A stretch of 64,000 nucleotides of DNA, taken from positions 103,801,087 through 103,865,086 of the forward strand of contig CM043966.1 in the NCBI GenBank assembly GCA_014529385.2, in the 5' to 3' direction. This DNA comes from Adiantum capillus-veneris. Taxonomy: Eukaryota > Streptophyta > Polypodiopsida > Polypodiales > Pteridaceae. The notes beneath the pieces are model-generated. The model had not been told where the DNA came from, did no database searches, and saw nothing but the letters and a program-made list of their open reading frames with translations. Each line of letters starts with the position of its first letter. Position 1 is the stretch's first letter. Both the position numbers and the translations under genes were made by a program. Below are positions 1-11,915 of this stretch, piece after piece.

Positions 1-151
1 TATGAATTTTTTTGGTCGTGTAATCCATTCATCTCTCTCTCCCCCCTCTTCCTCTCTTTAGATTTGAGAATATGCTCAATTATGTTAATCAATTGACAAT
101 GATTAGTTTAGTTGGTAACCAAGTGTAATCTTATATCCCACGCCTCCTTCT

Positions 152-153
<2 letters not shown>

Positions 154-194
<41 letters not shown>
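154..194. repeat. (CT)n microsatellite
   Basis: Uninterrupted CT dinucleotide run of about 41 bases, the first of several long CT/GA tracts in the left 7 kb. Short ORFs that run through such tracts (poly Ser-Leu or Arg-Glu) are artefacts. Confidence 0.97.
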
Positions 195-197
<3 letters not shown>

Positions 198-993
198 TTA
201 AATTTAAAAATTATATATAATATTCTTTAATTTTTATTGAGACGAGGGAAACACCAAAATTTGAAGGGGGCGGAGGGGGTTGAAGCCAGAATTTGAAAGT
301 TTAGGGGGGGAGGGGCTAAGCCAGAATTTGAAAGTTTAGGCTCTCAATTTGGCTATCGGATATAACAACGGTAATAAACACGGTAATAACAGCTATAATT
401 TACACAGTAATAATAGCAAAAATAATCACGGTAATATTTTAAACACAAAAAAAACCCCACCATCCTCTCTCTTGTTTCTCTACTTGAATTTTCACCTTCT
501 CTCTACAAAACACGATAAAACAGCACGATAAACACTTGGAGATTTTCATAGTGCAATCTCTCTCACCATGCTCTCGTTAAGAGGTTCAGAGGATCACTCT
601 TTGCTCTCCAACCCTTGTGTAATGGTCCTGAGCCGACCGTGATCATGAGTTGTTGCCGCTATTGATGACGAATGACAGCAACAAACAAGAGCTTGATGGT
701 GATCAGAATTTGCAACTATCGACACACACAAGGAGGCAGGTTGAGGTGCAGGGGTTTGAGCTCTAAGCAGTGTGCATGGACCGATATGCAACTAGGGCCA
801 AGAGTTGTGGCTGAGGCAGGAAGTTCAACGTAGAAAACATCAGATATGGCAAGGCCAAGATCACTCAAGGACATGAAAAAGTAGAGGAGTTTTACTTGTA
901 CGCCAACCTAATCATCTACTTTCATACGAAGTACTTTGGAGGAGTTCTGAGATGCCTAAATGAATGGTCCCATGTCGACGCTGAGCTAAGATG

Positions 994-996
<3 letters not shown>
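195..996. other. No recognisable gene
   Basis: About 800 bases without a supported gene. The only internal structure I see is a short direct repeat: the string AAGCCAGAATTTGAAAG occurs near 283 and again near 320, separated by a G-rich stretch. Open frames here are short and have no domain signature. Confidence 0.6.

Positions 997-1087
<91 letters not shown>
997..1087. repeat. (CT)n microsatellite, about 45 units
   Basis: Perfect CT repeat of about 91 bases, the longest SSR in the window. It abuts a GC-rich unit (1088-1137) that recurs beside two other SSRs nearby. Confidence 0.98.
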
Positions 1088-1089
<2 letters not shown>

Positions 1090-1137
1090 AAAAGTTTCAA
1101 AAAGAGCGCGCGTCCGCGCGTGCTCCTTCAGAGAGGT
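1088..1137 (-). repeat. SSR-linked GC-rich short repeat, copy 1
   Basis: Read on the minus strand this unit runs from an ACCTCTCTGAAGGAG-like start, through an alternating CG core, to a TTTTGAAAC-like end, and then enters the GA/CT tract. Diverged copies lie at about 1537-1588 and 1875-1920 on the plus strand, each also touching a GA/CT tract. The core is close to palindromic. Confidence 0.55.
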
Positions 1138-1151
1138 AATGTTTGGAGAAT

Positions 1152-1183
1152 CCCCCCCCCCCCCCTGTCTCTCTCTCTCTCTC

Positions 1184-1222
<39 letters not shown>
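1152..1222. repeat. Poly-C run followed by interrupted (CT)n
   Basis: About 14 consecutive C residues (1152-1165) precede a CT repeat with one CA interruption near 1185. Length calls in such mixed runs are unreliable. Confidence 0.95.
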
Positions 1223-1226
<4 letters not shown>

Positions 1227-1536
1227 ACACAGCAAGGCCTTGATATACACTATTTAACAAAAAAGATACCCATACACATTTACTCTTCTACTTGTTTTAA
1301 GCCAAGTAAGCTATGTCAGTGTCTTGGGTGGTACATTTTGCATCCATCGATGCGTGCCAAGCACACCATCGGCCCCATTGGTGCTACCGGCTTTGTCAAG
1401 CGCCCAATTATTCCAATAATCCTGTAATGTTTCACACCGAGTCCCCGACCATGCATGCCCACACCAAAGGTAAATACCACTTTCCTCTTTTCATATGAAA
1501 TGGGGGACGTTTCTTCTTGCCTCAATATTCCTAAAA

Positions 1537-1583
1537 AATAACCTCTCTAAAGGAGTGCACCGGCGTGCATTTTTCAGAGACTT

Positions 1584-1588
<5 letters not shown>
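1537..1588 (+). repeat. SSR-linked GC-rich short repeat, copy 2
   Basis: Diverged copy of the unit at 1088-1137. It begins AATAACCTCTCTAAAGGAG, passes through a CGGCGTGC core and ends with GACTTAAAGT directly before the GA tract at 1589. Confidence 0.5.

Positions 1589-1630
<42 letters not shown>
1589..1630. repeat. (GA)n microsatellite
   Basis: Perfect GA/AG repeat of about 42 bases directly after the second copy of the SSR-linked unit. Confidence 0.97.
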
Positions 1631-1634
<4 letters not shown>

Positions 1635-1808
1635 CATGACAGACAATGCCAAGCTGAGAGAGATAATAGAGAGATTGCATTGACGAAGAGGTGTGTAGGT
1701 AAGTTGTAGGTAGTACTCGTCCATCGAAAACAATCGTCCTACGATCCTCGACCCAGTGTCAGGGTTTGAGCTTTGAGTGCCTCCCCATTCATTCAAACAA
1801 AGTCTCAG

Positions 1809-1810
<2 letters not shown>

Positions 1811-1874
<64 letters not shown>
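1811..1874. repeat. (CT)n microsatellite
   Basis: Perfect CT repeat of about 64 bases, followed immediately by the third SSR-linked unit. Confidence 0.97.
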
Positions 1875-1875
<1 letters not shown>

Positions 1876-1920
1876 ATAACCTCTCTGAAAGAGTGTACGC
1901 TGGCGCGGACTCTTTTGACA
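1875..1920 (+). repeat. SSR-linked GC-rich short repeat, copy 3
   Basis: Begins AGATAACCTCTCTGAAAGAG, has a CGCTGGCGCGG core and ends CTCTTTTGACAGAG. It resembles copies 1 and 2 and again sits against a CT tract. Confidence 0.5.
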
Positions 1921-2419
1921 GAGCATAGCCTCCATGGAGTTAATATAAGGGTGGATGACTGAAGTTTCCATGAGGAATGCTTGAGGTGTTTTGGGACAAT
2001 ATAATATGTAATTTGATGCTAAATGTTTCCTAATATAATTAAAGTTCTACATGTGTCTTGTTGGGTTTTGCTCGTTTTTATGATTGCTCATAGAGGTTTG
2101 GTCAAAGTTTGAAATTCCCCAGAAGGATCTATTGATTGATGACATCAATTATGTGTCATTTTTTTGTTTCTTGCTGCTTTAAGCCATAAATTTTGTTCCC
2201 AATCATGATCATCTCTCTCAAAATTTCATTAGTCTTCTATAGATACTCATATTAATCCTTAAAATATCCCTTTTTGCACTAATTTTTCTTGGTTTAAGGG
2301 TATGCTAATTATCCATCTACAGCTAGAAGTGTGACGCTTCCCTTGTCAACCCTAGAGAACTGCGCACTAACAAATTCTATGAACCCAATGTGAAATTGAC
2401 TAGGGTAGAAGGAAATAAC

Positions 2420-5400
2420 TATGTTGTTGGGCTAGGATAATGAAATGAAGAAATTAATGTAGCAATTTGGTACCCTCATGCACCAAGAGCATATACACCA
2501 TCAACACAGATGATGACTAAAAGTATGAAAAGAGAAATGAAAGCCCAGATTTGTGAAGCTATACATGCGGTAACAGATAAACTGGGGTGATTTGAAGGCT
2601 ATGATGTTTCCAAATTCTACATAAGATAAGAGAGTGCAAGAGCAAGCTACAATGGAAAAATTTGTGTTGGTTGTTGTACGTGAAATGCAAGCACATAATG
2701 AGGAGATTTGGACTATGCATGGGGTTACATGGGCAGCTTTCAGGCAAGCTCTCAAGGGTGAATACTTTCTTGAAGATAAGGGATGCATTACAAAAGATTT
2801 TTGAAGTGGGTGAAACAATGTAATAATGAATTTTCTCCACTTTAATTGCTAAGAAAATTCAAGAAGAGGTTTGACCAATTTTTTGTGTCTGAATGTACTA
2901 CTTTAAATTCTCTAAATGTGGAACTTTCTGTGTAGGTTGCATATCAAAAATTGCAAACAAGATTTGAGGATATTCTTAAGGATCCATCATGAGAGTTAGT
3001 GTTGAAATCAGATTGGAAGGAATTGATTGAAGCAATCAAGATGGTTGTGAAATGAAAAAAAGTACTTGATAAGTTGGTTGGGATGCGTACAAATGTGGAT
3101 GAAAAAGCAGAAGAGATTCCTATGTGATCAGATAAAAAGAACCCAAAGCTTGAGGAGTCATTTATGGATGAACTTGTTAAGGGAATTTCGGAGTTGAACC
3201 TTAATTTGAAAGTTGTGAAGCTTGAGGAGAGAGGTTCAACATCATGATCAAAGCAAGGTGGTCCTCAGAAAGAAAGTGGGAAGTATAACTTCAAGTGGTG
3301 TGATAGTCTTGATCACTTCAAAAATCTATTGAAGCCAAGCATAAGAATGTGGTTTTTTGGAAGGATGACATGTTACACTTGCCAGAAACAGGCACGCATG
3401 TTAAGACCAAATATGGGAAAGGTGGTATGAATAAAAGCATGGAGGAGATGCTACAGGAGCATCATACAAGTGCAGCCAAAGCATTGACTTATGGTGTGCA
3501 GTTTACAAAGTAAATTGAAGGGAAAAGCTACTATTAGCGTTTCTTACAAAAATGGAACTTTTTGGCCATATGGTATGACAATAGCACAAAAGGGAAAAGG
3601 TTTCATATCAACGAGTGGGGCAAGTGGGTAATGACATTAGAAAGATCACTAGGTGGGAAGATCTTGTAGATTCTCTCTTAGTATATGCATAATAGCTAGG
3701 ATGAAAAATTGAGGCTCTTGTAGAGGAAAAGCATCAATGAGAAGAGGATCTTGTAAGGAACTTCAAAGAGGACATTGAGGTCAACGGTACCAAAGGAAGG
3801 GGTATCTACCTCAAGAGTGCCTCTTGTTCCCCTAGAAATTCCAATAGATGAGGTTGAGAAGGAGAAATAGCTAGGTAAATCATGGGATCTATCATATAAG
3901 CTAAAGTGTGATATTGGGTAGGCTAATAATGTGAACAAGATACTCAAGGAGCACATTTTGAATAGTAGGGTGAAGTTCATCCTGGGGAAATCCTAGGTAT
4001 TGCAAAGTGGCAATTCCATGATAGCACTATTGGCCCCATGAAGAGGAAGTTCCAAATCTTATTTGGACCTGAGAATGACTTGTCAAGAACACAGGGGGTG
4101 TAGAGAATTTATGAGCAAATTGAAGCTATTTTGAACAAATTTAATGAAGAATAATTTGGAGAAGATGAATGGAAAATCATTATGGACCCTGAGGAGGTTC
4201 CAACATGGGTAAAGAATGTCATATTTCATGAGGACAAGTACATGGAAGAAATATCTCATAGCCATTTTATAAATAATCATTGGGAAAGGGCTACCATTGA
4301 AGCTTTTTTGAAGGTATGTGAATTTGAAGAACTTGTTGCATTAGTAAATCATGGGTCATAAGTAAATTTATCTTATGTCAAAGAGCTTGCATTCAAGAGG
4401 GAAGTGGTATGTTGATGTAGAACATGTGTGACATATTTAAGCCACCAATGCACAATCAGGGGATTTACATGGTTCATGCACTACTGTCAAAGTTACTACA
4501 GGGGATGTAAGTGATAAACAAAATTTTTTTGTACAGAAAGACTTCACCTATCCAGTTATATTAGGACAGCCTTACATATTTGCGGTGCAAGTGGAAACAA
4601 AAGTCTTGGATGATGGATATGTATATGCTAGTATCCAAAGTCGGGATGCTAACAAAGCGGTTCAATTTCTAATTGTTTGTGTAGATCATACCAAGAACAA
4701 AGACACCTTAGGATATCATCCATTGCCAAAGTTGATGAGAGAATTTAAAGAGAGCAAGGGTTTTGAGGATTTTTTTAAGTACGATTGTAAAGTGAGGCTA
4801 TGATGGTGCTTTGAAGGATAAGTTTTGTCTACTAGCAAATGTTTACAGAGAAGCTTTTTCTTTGTAATTTCTAGGGTTGACTTCAGAGGGTTTGGTATCT
4901 TATAGAAAATTCAATGATATGGCCAAATTGGAGAAGAAATATGTTTGAGATGCCCAAGGTATGCTTCAAGAATGTGAGATACTCGATCCAAATGAAACAT
5001 TTTCAGGTATTTTTGAGCTATACACATTTGTTAACACAATTATGGGGGAATCGGATGTATCTATGCATTTCAATAATCAAACGCGGTAAATTCTATTGAC
5101 ATGTATGATTTCATTTTGCAGTCCAAAGAAGAATTATATGTAGAAGAGGTACAAGTGAACACTACATACAAAACAATGGCAAAGAAGGTAATATTTGTAG
5201 CTATTCCATTGCCAAAAGAGAGTGTTACAATTATGGACAAGACTTCTTGATAGCCTACTCTCTAAGATTTGAAAAAATTGAGCATTCATTTACTGAAGAA
5301 ACTCTACAAGAATTGAAGGTAGGTGATGGAGATTTTCCTAAATAAAGAATCCTAGATAGAATGTTTTTTGGAAATGTTAAAGAACCATGGAAAATATTTT

Positions 5401-5735
5401 TCTTTTCAGCCAGGTGAGACTGGGTGTGTAAATCTTACTATGGTAGCTCCTATGGTAATATTCATTGTTCCACATTTACATTGAAATCTATGGCCTATTC
5501 CCATTCCAAAAGCTCATCTTTCTAAGCTGGTTGATCTTCTTAATGAAAAGATTAAAATGAGCATTTCGGAACCCTCATGTGCCCTTACTCTAGCAAGTGG
5601 TTTGTGATCCCCAAGAAAAATTATACATTAAGATTCATATAGGATATGCAACCAATGAACAAGGTAACCATCAAAACATAGGGACAAGTCTGGCAGTTGA
5701 TGAGTTTGTAGAAGGTTTTACAGCAATAGCCAAGA
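2420..5735 (+). mobile_element. Decayed Ty3/gypsy-like retrotransposon remnant
   Basis: Plus-strand remnant of an LTR-retrotransposon polyprotein, broken by many stops and shifts. Near 3285-3340 a degenerate gag zinc knuckle is visible (WCDSLDH core with the outer cysteines lost). Near 4555-4580 the protease C-terminal signature VILGQPYI precedes a 72-codon open stretch ending at 4803. Near 5480-5660 the N-terminal reverse transcriptase signature is clear: FVIPKKN, then LRFI, then DMQPMNKVTI. Similarity ends near 5735, before the RT catalytic motif, so the element is truncated. No LTRs were found. It is of a different type from the Tat elements downstream. The exact left limit is uncertain; the call rests on motif order gag-PR-RT. 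Confidence 0.65.
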
Positions 5736-5945
5736 GCAGGCCTTCAAAATACCAAAAATAACATGCTACAAACATGATACAATAGATTTGTATACCTAGT
5801 GACGTATACACACACATGATTCACAACGAGACAAACCAGGGAGGGCCTGCAAAATACCAAAAATAACATGTTACAAAACATGAAACAATAGGTTTGCATA
5901 CGTGGTGGCGCATATACACACACATGATTCATAGCTAGACTGATT
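5735..5945. repeat. Tandem duplication, period about 105 bp
   Basis: A block beginning CAAAATACCAAAAATAACAT occurs at 5745 and again at 5850 and continues similarly for about 100 bases, including a shared ACACACACATGATTCA. It begins where the retroelement remnant ends. The 112-codon minus-strand frame across it is a by-product of the repeat. Confidence 0.8.
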
Positions 5946-6946
5946 TGAGAGAGGTAAAGAGTGAGAGAAAGCAAGAAGCATGTGCAAGTGCACCTCCTAG
6001 AATAGAGTGAGCATACATCAGCAAAATGAGAGAGGAGAAGAGAGAAGAAGGACACTACTGCATTGGGTGCAATGTCCCCCATGCAATAGTGATAATTTAA
6101 TTTTCCTTTTGCATGTATTTAGCTATAGATTTTTTGAATGCTCAAAACAGATACATGTTGTTTGCCCAAACATAATGATAATTATAGCTCATAAAGAGCA
6201 CTTGAATAATAGAATGTACATAAATGTGATATCATTTTTCATAGGCTATATATCAAGCAAGATTTTTCCACATGTGAGCTACAATAAATATATATTTATC
6301 AATTTTCATTACATACCTCTTTGTTAGAAATCAATTGTCCTCAATTGCAAAGATAGAAATTTGCAAGCCATAATTTATAAAAAACAATGGTTAAAATTAT
6401 GTGCCAAAAGTATCATAGAAGTCATAAAGTTAGACATACAAATTTGCTACATCTCCTGTCATCCACTACGTCTCATGTCATCCACATACGATATATTCTA
6501 GTGTCCCATACCATAAAAATCCTGATGTATCAAGGTATCATTGGTTCACACTCGTCATTCTATGAATCAACTCTCATAATCTTCACTCCAATTCCATAAA
6601 CAATGTCGCAATAGGAAATCATCATATACCAAGTCCAAATCCAAATATAAGTCAAAATATAAATATCCTCCATTATATACCCAGGTATACTAAAAATAGT
6701 GGTGGCAAGCCACCGGAGCATGATTTCATGATTGGTGTTGCCTATATTGGTGAGTCAATAATAATAAAATGTGTTATCTGAATTAGTGAATCTGCACTAG
6801 AGTTTCCTAAACTCGCAAATCAACAATGATATCATTTAAACTAATGAGTCTGTTGCTTGTCGATGTGCTACCTACATCAATGAATTTGCACTTGTGCTGC
6901 CTAAATCGATGAATCTGCACTATTCCACACCACAGACTCACAAAAA

Positions 6947-6950
<4 letters not shown>
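5946..6950. other. No recognisable gene; weak short repeats
   Basis: About 1 kb of AT-rich sequence with no supported coding region. From about 6720 to 6935 a loose repeat of 'AATGAATCTGCACT'-like phrases recurs about every 40 bases. I see no promoter or RNA gene. Confidence 0.55.

Positions 6951-7026
<76 letters not shown>
6951..7026. repeat. (CT)n microsatellite abutting a copia LTR
   Basis: Perfect CT repeat of about 76 bases that ends exactly where the reverse-oriented copia LTR begins (TGTGGAATTAGGG at 7027). Confidence 0.96.
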
Positions 7027-7030
<4 letters not shown>

Positions 7031-7248
7031 GAATTAGGGTTGCAGAAAAACACACACAGCTTGGAGAAGACGAGGGCATCTCAAGGCAACAGAGAGTAGA
7101 TTACTTAGTGTGCAATGGAAAGATAGATAGCCCTAGAATGATGGGGATATATACAATGCACGGGGGAAAAAACCTCCTAGTGAGAAAAAAATGCCCCGAC
7201 AGTCTTAAGTGTGTTTGGACAAATGAGTACCACATGTATACGGTAACA
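7027..7248 (-). mobile_element. Ty1/copia LTR (second copy of the family)
   Basis: Reverse complement of this segment begins TGTTACCGTATACATG and ends CTAATTCCACA. It aligns along its whole length, about 222 bases, with the 227-base 5' LTR at 12774-13000. Shared landmarks are the poly-T/CCC stretch, CCCGTGCATTGTATAT, and TTCTCCAAGCTGTGTGTG. The adjoining internal sequence at 7249-7471 identifies it as the 3' LTR of a minus-strand element. Confidence 0.88.
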
Positions 7249-7471
7249 AATCCCCCCATGAGTGATGTGATGAATGAGAGTTGGCACATGAGTAGAGGGA
7301 AGATCCATGCCCTGAGGACATGATCAGTCCACAAAGGGGCGTAAGCCCAAAGCTTTGCAAAAATCTTTGGACTTCTCACAAGACAATGCCTTTGTGAAAA
7401 GATATGCAAGGTTATCATGTGTTAGCACATAAGACAAGCTGATATCTCATAATGAGAGCCTCTCGACATAG
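7249..7471 (-). pseudogene. Copia polyprotein 3' end (RNase H C-terminus) and polypurine tract
   Basis: On the minus strand this matches the last ~100 codons-to-PPT region of the full copia element (17440-17660). It includes the AKALGL-type RNase H tail, a stop after a PFVD-like end, an AT/CT-rich spacer and a G-rich polypurine tract just before the LTR. Similarity stops near 7471, where the older Tat LTR begins, so the rest of this copia element has been displaced, presumably beyond the right edge of the window. Confidence 0.75.
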
Positions 7472-8760
7472 TGGTGAGAGGGGAAAGCGCAAAACAAACC
7501 TGGTGGCCTCTACACCAAGACTATGCACAATAACCTCATCATGGGAGGTACACAGTAGGGGCACCATCTAGCTTGGAATGCGGCTAGGACGCATGGTAGG
7601 GGGTGTTGGCACATAGCACAAGGAAGATGTGAGAGAAGGAGAGAGAGGGAGAGGAAGAGATAATTAAAGCTTCATTAATATAGGCTTCATAGACACCATA
7701 CAAACATTTACGAGACGAGTTGCCTATAATCAATATCTCACAAGCTCATGTGTGCATGGTAACTATAACCTCTTGTCCATTAAGAAACCAAGACAAAGGA
7801 CCATAGTGAGTTCTATGCCATATAAGAACTATGTGTGCGTAGAGGTGCATACATAAGGATGTACATATGAGAGCGTGAGTGCTAGAGATTGATTGGGTGT
7901 TTGTTTACAAAAGAGAAGGCCTCTTTTTACATGCCAAGAGAGTGATTAGGGAGGAGATTCTGAGCAAGAGGATTTATTAAAAAGTAACCTCAATTAGAGG
8001 CATTCCCCTAATGAGAGAGCTCTGTGTGCCTTGCTTATTGACCAATTTCCTCCTAATCTCCTTCATCATGGCAAGCTTTGTCTGCATGCCACCTTCCATA
8101 GCTTGATTCCAAGGTCTTCCTTATAATATTTGAGATAATCTTGATAGAATAAGAGAAAATACAACAATAATGGAGTGAAACCTATAAGAAATTGTGTGTG
8201 TGGAGTTGAATAATCATGACCTCTTCCCCATGTGGACAGATAGGCTCCACCATTTTGGCCATATCTCCCAACGGCGTAGCTCCAAAAAATATAAAACAAA
8301 TAGGGGAAAAGATCAGCTCAACTCCCACAACTTTTTGTTGAAAACTTTTTCCAATTTGGAATGAAAAGAATAGAGAAAAATCCCACAAAAAGTATGTGCC
8401 CATCTTTTCCTTCCAACAGTCTTCAAGGTGGTCCTCTCTTGACTGACTCCAACTCCATAATGCATAAGATTCTCCTCCCTTTCACTATTGACTCTTATTC
8501 TTCACCTATAGAGATCATCAGGTAGTGATCATTAGGTAGAATCAACAGCCAATGATTTTTTGCTTTGATAGGGCTTGTTCCTACCTCTCCTTATTTTCAA
8601 GAGCCAAATGTGTCAAAACCATAGCTCTGTACAAAATATATACATAGAATTTTTGTGATTTCCATGCATCAAGTCCTTCCTCTTCCATGAATCCTTGAAG
8701 CATTGCCATCAAGTACATACCAAGAGAGAGGTGGACCAAAAATTTGAAAATCGGCCCTCA
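7472..8760 (-). mobile_element. 3' LTR of the older Tat-type Ty3/gypsy element
   Basis: The right boundary is set by a polypurine tract: on the minus strand GAGGGGAGGGCTAA is followed by TGAGGGCCG, the same arrangement as at 20438 in the younger Tat element. The left boundary near 7472 (TGGTGAGAGGGG) is inferred from resemblance to the younger LTR; both carry a GGGGCACCA-CTAG-TAGGA-GC landmark (7555-7600 here, 17893-17930 there). At about 1.29 kb it is half the length of the younger LTR (2.68 kb). No gene is supported in it. Confidence 0.65.
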
Positions 8761-8776
8761 TTAGCCCTCCCCTCGA
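8761..8776 (-). other. Polypurine tract of older Tat element
   Basis: Minus-strand run of G and A residues directly before the LTR start; the priming site for plus-strand DNA synthesis in LTR retrotransposons. Matches the PPT at 20441-20453. Confidence 0.7.
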
Positions 8777-10010
8777 AACTAGAGGCAGTTTTGTCTCTAG
8801 CTTTGTACTTGATTCTTCTTGAGTTGAGGTGGACGAGTCTCCCTCCTTAGGAATATCCACCATAGGTGCTTGAATAAATCTCAAAAAGTATTGCTTCAAA
8901 CTCCATCCATTGACACATGTCTTTTGGAGCCTACCATCTGCATCCATCAATTGGTAACTGCCATTGCTGTAGTGCTTTCTAATGCGAATGGCCCCTCCCA
9001 TCTGGTTGAAATTTACTTTTCTTTCTTACTGTCAAACGTTTTATCATACCTTAGGACATTTTATCATACATTTATTTAGACCTTTTGCCTTAAGTCCCTT
9101 GTTGAAGGTAAGTCAACGTTGTTCTACCTATGTTTCATAATAGTTGATAGCATCTTCTCTGTCTAATTGAAGCCTCTCTAGATCAAGAATGTGGTTGTGA
9201 AGATGAGCATTAGGGAATTTTGTGTGCCTAGCTAGCACCCTAAGACTAGCCAATTGTACTTCAATCGGTAAAATGGTCTCCATCCCATACACCAAGTGAT
9301 ATGGTGTGAACCCAAGGGATGTGAAAAATGAAGTGTGATAAGCCCAAAGTGCAGCCATAATATGTTTTTCCCAATCACTTTTGTGATTGTTTACTTGTTT
9401 AGTGATGACCTTGCAGGTCATACCATTCACCTTTTCCACCAAACTGTTGTATTGTGGGTAGTAGGGAGTTGAGTGTCGTAGTGAGATACCTAGCTTCTCC
9501 ATCAGCTCTCCCACTAGGGCTCCTCTAAAACCTGGTCCCTGTCAAAATTTATTACAAGAGGAGTATCAAATTGACAACAAATATTTTCAAATACAACTTA
9601 GCCACTTCCTTAGCTATAATCCGTGTGGTAGCAATTGATTCAGCCCACCTGGTCATGTAATCTACACCATGATGATATACAATTTACCTAATTGGCTCCT
9701 TGCCGAAGGCGTAATGGCATCAATTCCCTATTTCTCAAATGTTTCATAAGAGATTATAGGAGTCTGTGGTGCATATGTGATCCTCCTATTCCCTGTCTTC
9801 TGACACTCTTTGCATGTTTTGCACCAGTGATGCACATCTCTCTATATACTAGGCCACACAAATTCGGTTTGTAAAACCTTCCTATTGGTGATTCAAGTGA
9901 AAAATTCCCTCCACAAACACCATCACGGAAACATGAAATGATTTTGATGATTTCTCTAGAGAGAGGTACACGCCAAAGAAATTGATCCTTACCCTTGCAG
10001 TAGAGATCAT
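8777..10010 (-). pseudogene. Older Tat element integrase, decayed
   Basis: Minus-strand remains of a Ty3/gypsy integrase. Visible pieces in order are a zinc-binding HHCC tail (HHWCKTCKECQ-like, about 9840-9790), a VDYMTRW core phrase near 9660, and a 128-codon open stretch (9514-9128). That stretch contains STPYYPQYNSLVEKVNG, including the third catalytic glutamate, then ALWAYHTSF and YGMETILPIE. A final stretch to about 8777 carries the GSYQLMDADG C-terminal phrase. Several stops and shifts separate these pieces, so it cannot be expressed intact. It is a diverged relative of the integrase at 20611-21885. Confidence 0.82.
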
Positions 10011-10289
10011 CATTGATAAGGCAGTATTTTGTTACCTTGCAGACAAGACACTTCTTTTTGCCCTTAGTGAGATCTTTAGAACACTATCCTATGTCCAAAA
10101 AACTCATGATGCCATACATAGCATCGCTACCTTGGAAGAGAGGTAGATTCAACTTGATAGCACCCACTAGAACATCCTCGATTTTCTCTCTAGCTAGAGC
10201 ATCTACTTCTTGATTTTTTTCTCGAGGGACATGATGTAATTATACAGTTTGAAACTTCCCTAAAAGGTTTTTAACTTGATGCAAATGGC

Positions 10290-11009
10290 CTAGCAAGCTA
10301 TGATTTTTTCAATCCCACGTATTTGTTTTATCAAAATCATGGCATCACCAAATACATTTAACCGTTGAATACCTTGTGTCACACACCACTCTATCCCAAG
10401 AGTTAAGGCTCCATATTCTCCTTCACTGTTGGAGTGGGAATCCAAGAGATGCCCAATGGAGAATACCTTTTCCCCTTTCTCATTGAAGATTACAATGCCC
10501 ATTGCAGCTTTGTCCATTGTCCTCTTATAGGCTCTATCAAAGTAAAGAGAGTGAGCCCCCTTAACCTAGGGACTTCCAACAAAAGTGTTACTTCTTTCAC
10601 TTGTCTTGATCTTCAACTTCTTTTCATAGTGGCAATGAGTGATAATGCCTCCTAGACTAGATCTTATGGATCTCTTCACTTGCATTGTGTAGTTAAACTC
10701 TTGCAACCTTGTGAGCCATTTGGAAATCCTAGAAGAAATATCCATGTTCTGCATTACATAAGGAAATACTTCTTCCATGGTTAAAATTATGAATGGTCTA
10801 GATAGTAAATAAGATCAAAATTTGGTAGTGGCAAACATTAAAGCAAGTACCATGTCCTTCACTGCCGTGTATCCCTTTTTTGATGGAGTCATCATGTGAC
10901 CAGAGAAGTAGATAGGATGCATGACAGAAGTTTGAGGATCCTTTTGCATCAATATCACCCCAAGTGTGTCATTGCCCACAACAGGGTTTACATAAAATGA
11001 CTCCTCCAA
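10290..11009 (-). pseudogene. Older Tat element RNase H domains, decayed
   Basis: Two RNase H-like pieces on the minus strand. The first (11009-10815) has GNDTLGVILMQKD and IYFSGHMM, matching the first RNase H of gypsy elements. The second (10517-10290) has GIVIFNEKGE, SEGEYGALTLGIE and FGDAMILIKQI, matching the additional archaeal-type RNase H typical of the Tat lineage. A linker piece lies at 10778-10566. Frame breaks separate the segments. Confidence 0.75.
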
Positions 11010-11072
11010 AGTAAATGACTCATCCCACTTTGGAGGTGCAATTGTGGGAAGTGAGGCTAGAAATTGTTTTAC

Positions 11073-11915
11073 CTAATTGAGTTGTTGTTCATTTTTGTCA
11101 CTCCAAGTGAAGATCTCTTGATGGGTAACTTGTTGTAACGGGAGAACCACTTGAGAGAGCAGGTGAATGAACCTACTCAAATACCTCACCTTTTGAAGAA
11201 AAGAGACCAATTGATTTGTTGTCATGGGAGAGGGCAAAGCCACCAAGGCTTGAACCTTGCTTGGGTTAGCTTCAATGCCCTTGGCAGAGATCACATGGCC
11301 ACGAAGAGTAACCTTTCTTTCACCAATGTTGCATTTCTCCACGTTGAGTTGCCCACACAAAGCCTTGCAGCCTAGCTAGACCTTCATAAAATTTCTCCAA
11401 ATGAAGAGAGTGGGAGCTATAGATACAAAATTCTGCAATAAAAATATGAATTGATTTTTCAAAGAATGGCTAAAAAACAAATGTCACATAGCAATGAAAG
11501 GTGGTTGGATCATTGGTGAGACCAAAAGGCATAACTCTATAATCAAAACATCCCCATGGTGTGATGAAGGTTGTCTTCTTTGATCATCTTCTAGTGATTC
11601 TAATTTGGAATAGCTTGCGCATCCATCACATACCGTGCAACACTCATTTCTTGCTATCTCATTGAGAATTTTATCTTGAAAAGGAAGAGGAAAATGGTCC
11701 CTCTTTGTGGCATTAAGGGGCTTGTAATCAACATAAACCCTCCACTTACCATTCTTCATTGGTGTGACTACGACTGGACAGACCCACTCTGAGTCTTCAA
11801 CATGATAGATGAAACCTGCTTCTACGAGTTTCCTTACCTCTTTGAGAAAGGCGTTTTGTTGAATTACTCCTAGCTGTGTGAGCTTTTGCACTGCAGGTTT
11901 ACTTCCGTCCTTCAT
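11073..11915 (-). pseudogene. Older Tat element reverse transcriptase, decayed
   Basis: Minus-strand RT fragments. The N-terminal half (11915-11484) has EAGFIYHVEDSEWVCPVVV, WRVYVDYKPLNATKRDHFP and CTVCDGCASYSKL. The C-terminal part (11360-11073) has LNVEKCNIGERKVTLRGHV and VRYLSRFI. The stretch between them, which should hold the catalytic FIDD, is disrupted. Clearly homologous to 24051-22900. Confidence 0.85.

Noticed and set aside
991-1260. Poly Ser-Leu and Arg-Glu ORFs across CT/GA tracts
   Set aside because: Pure microsatellite translations; also seen at 1777-1971 and 6807-7079.
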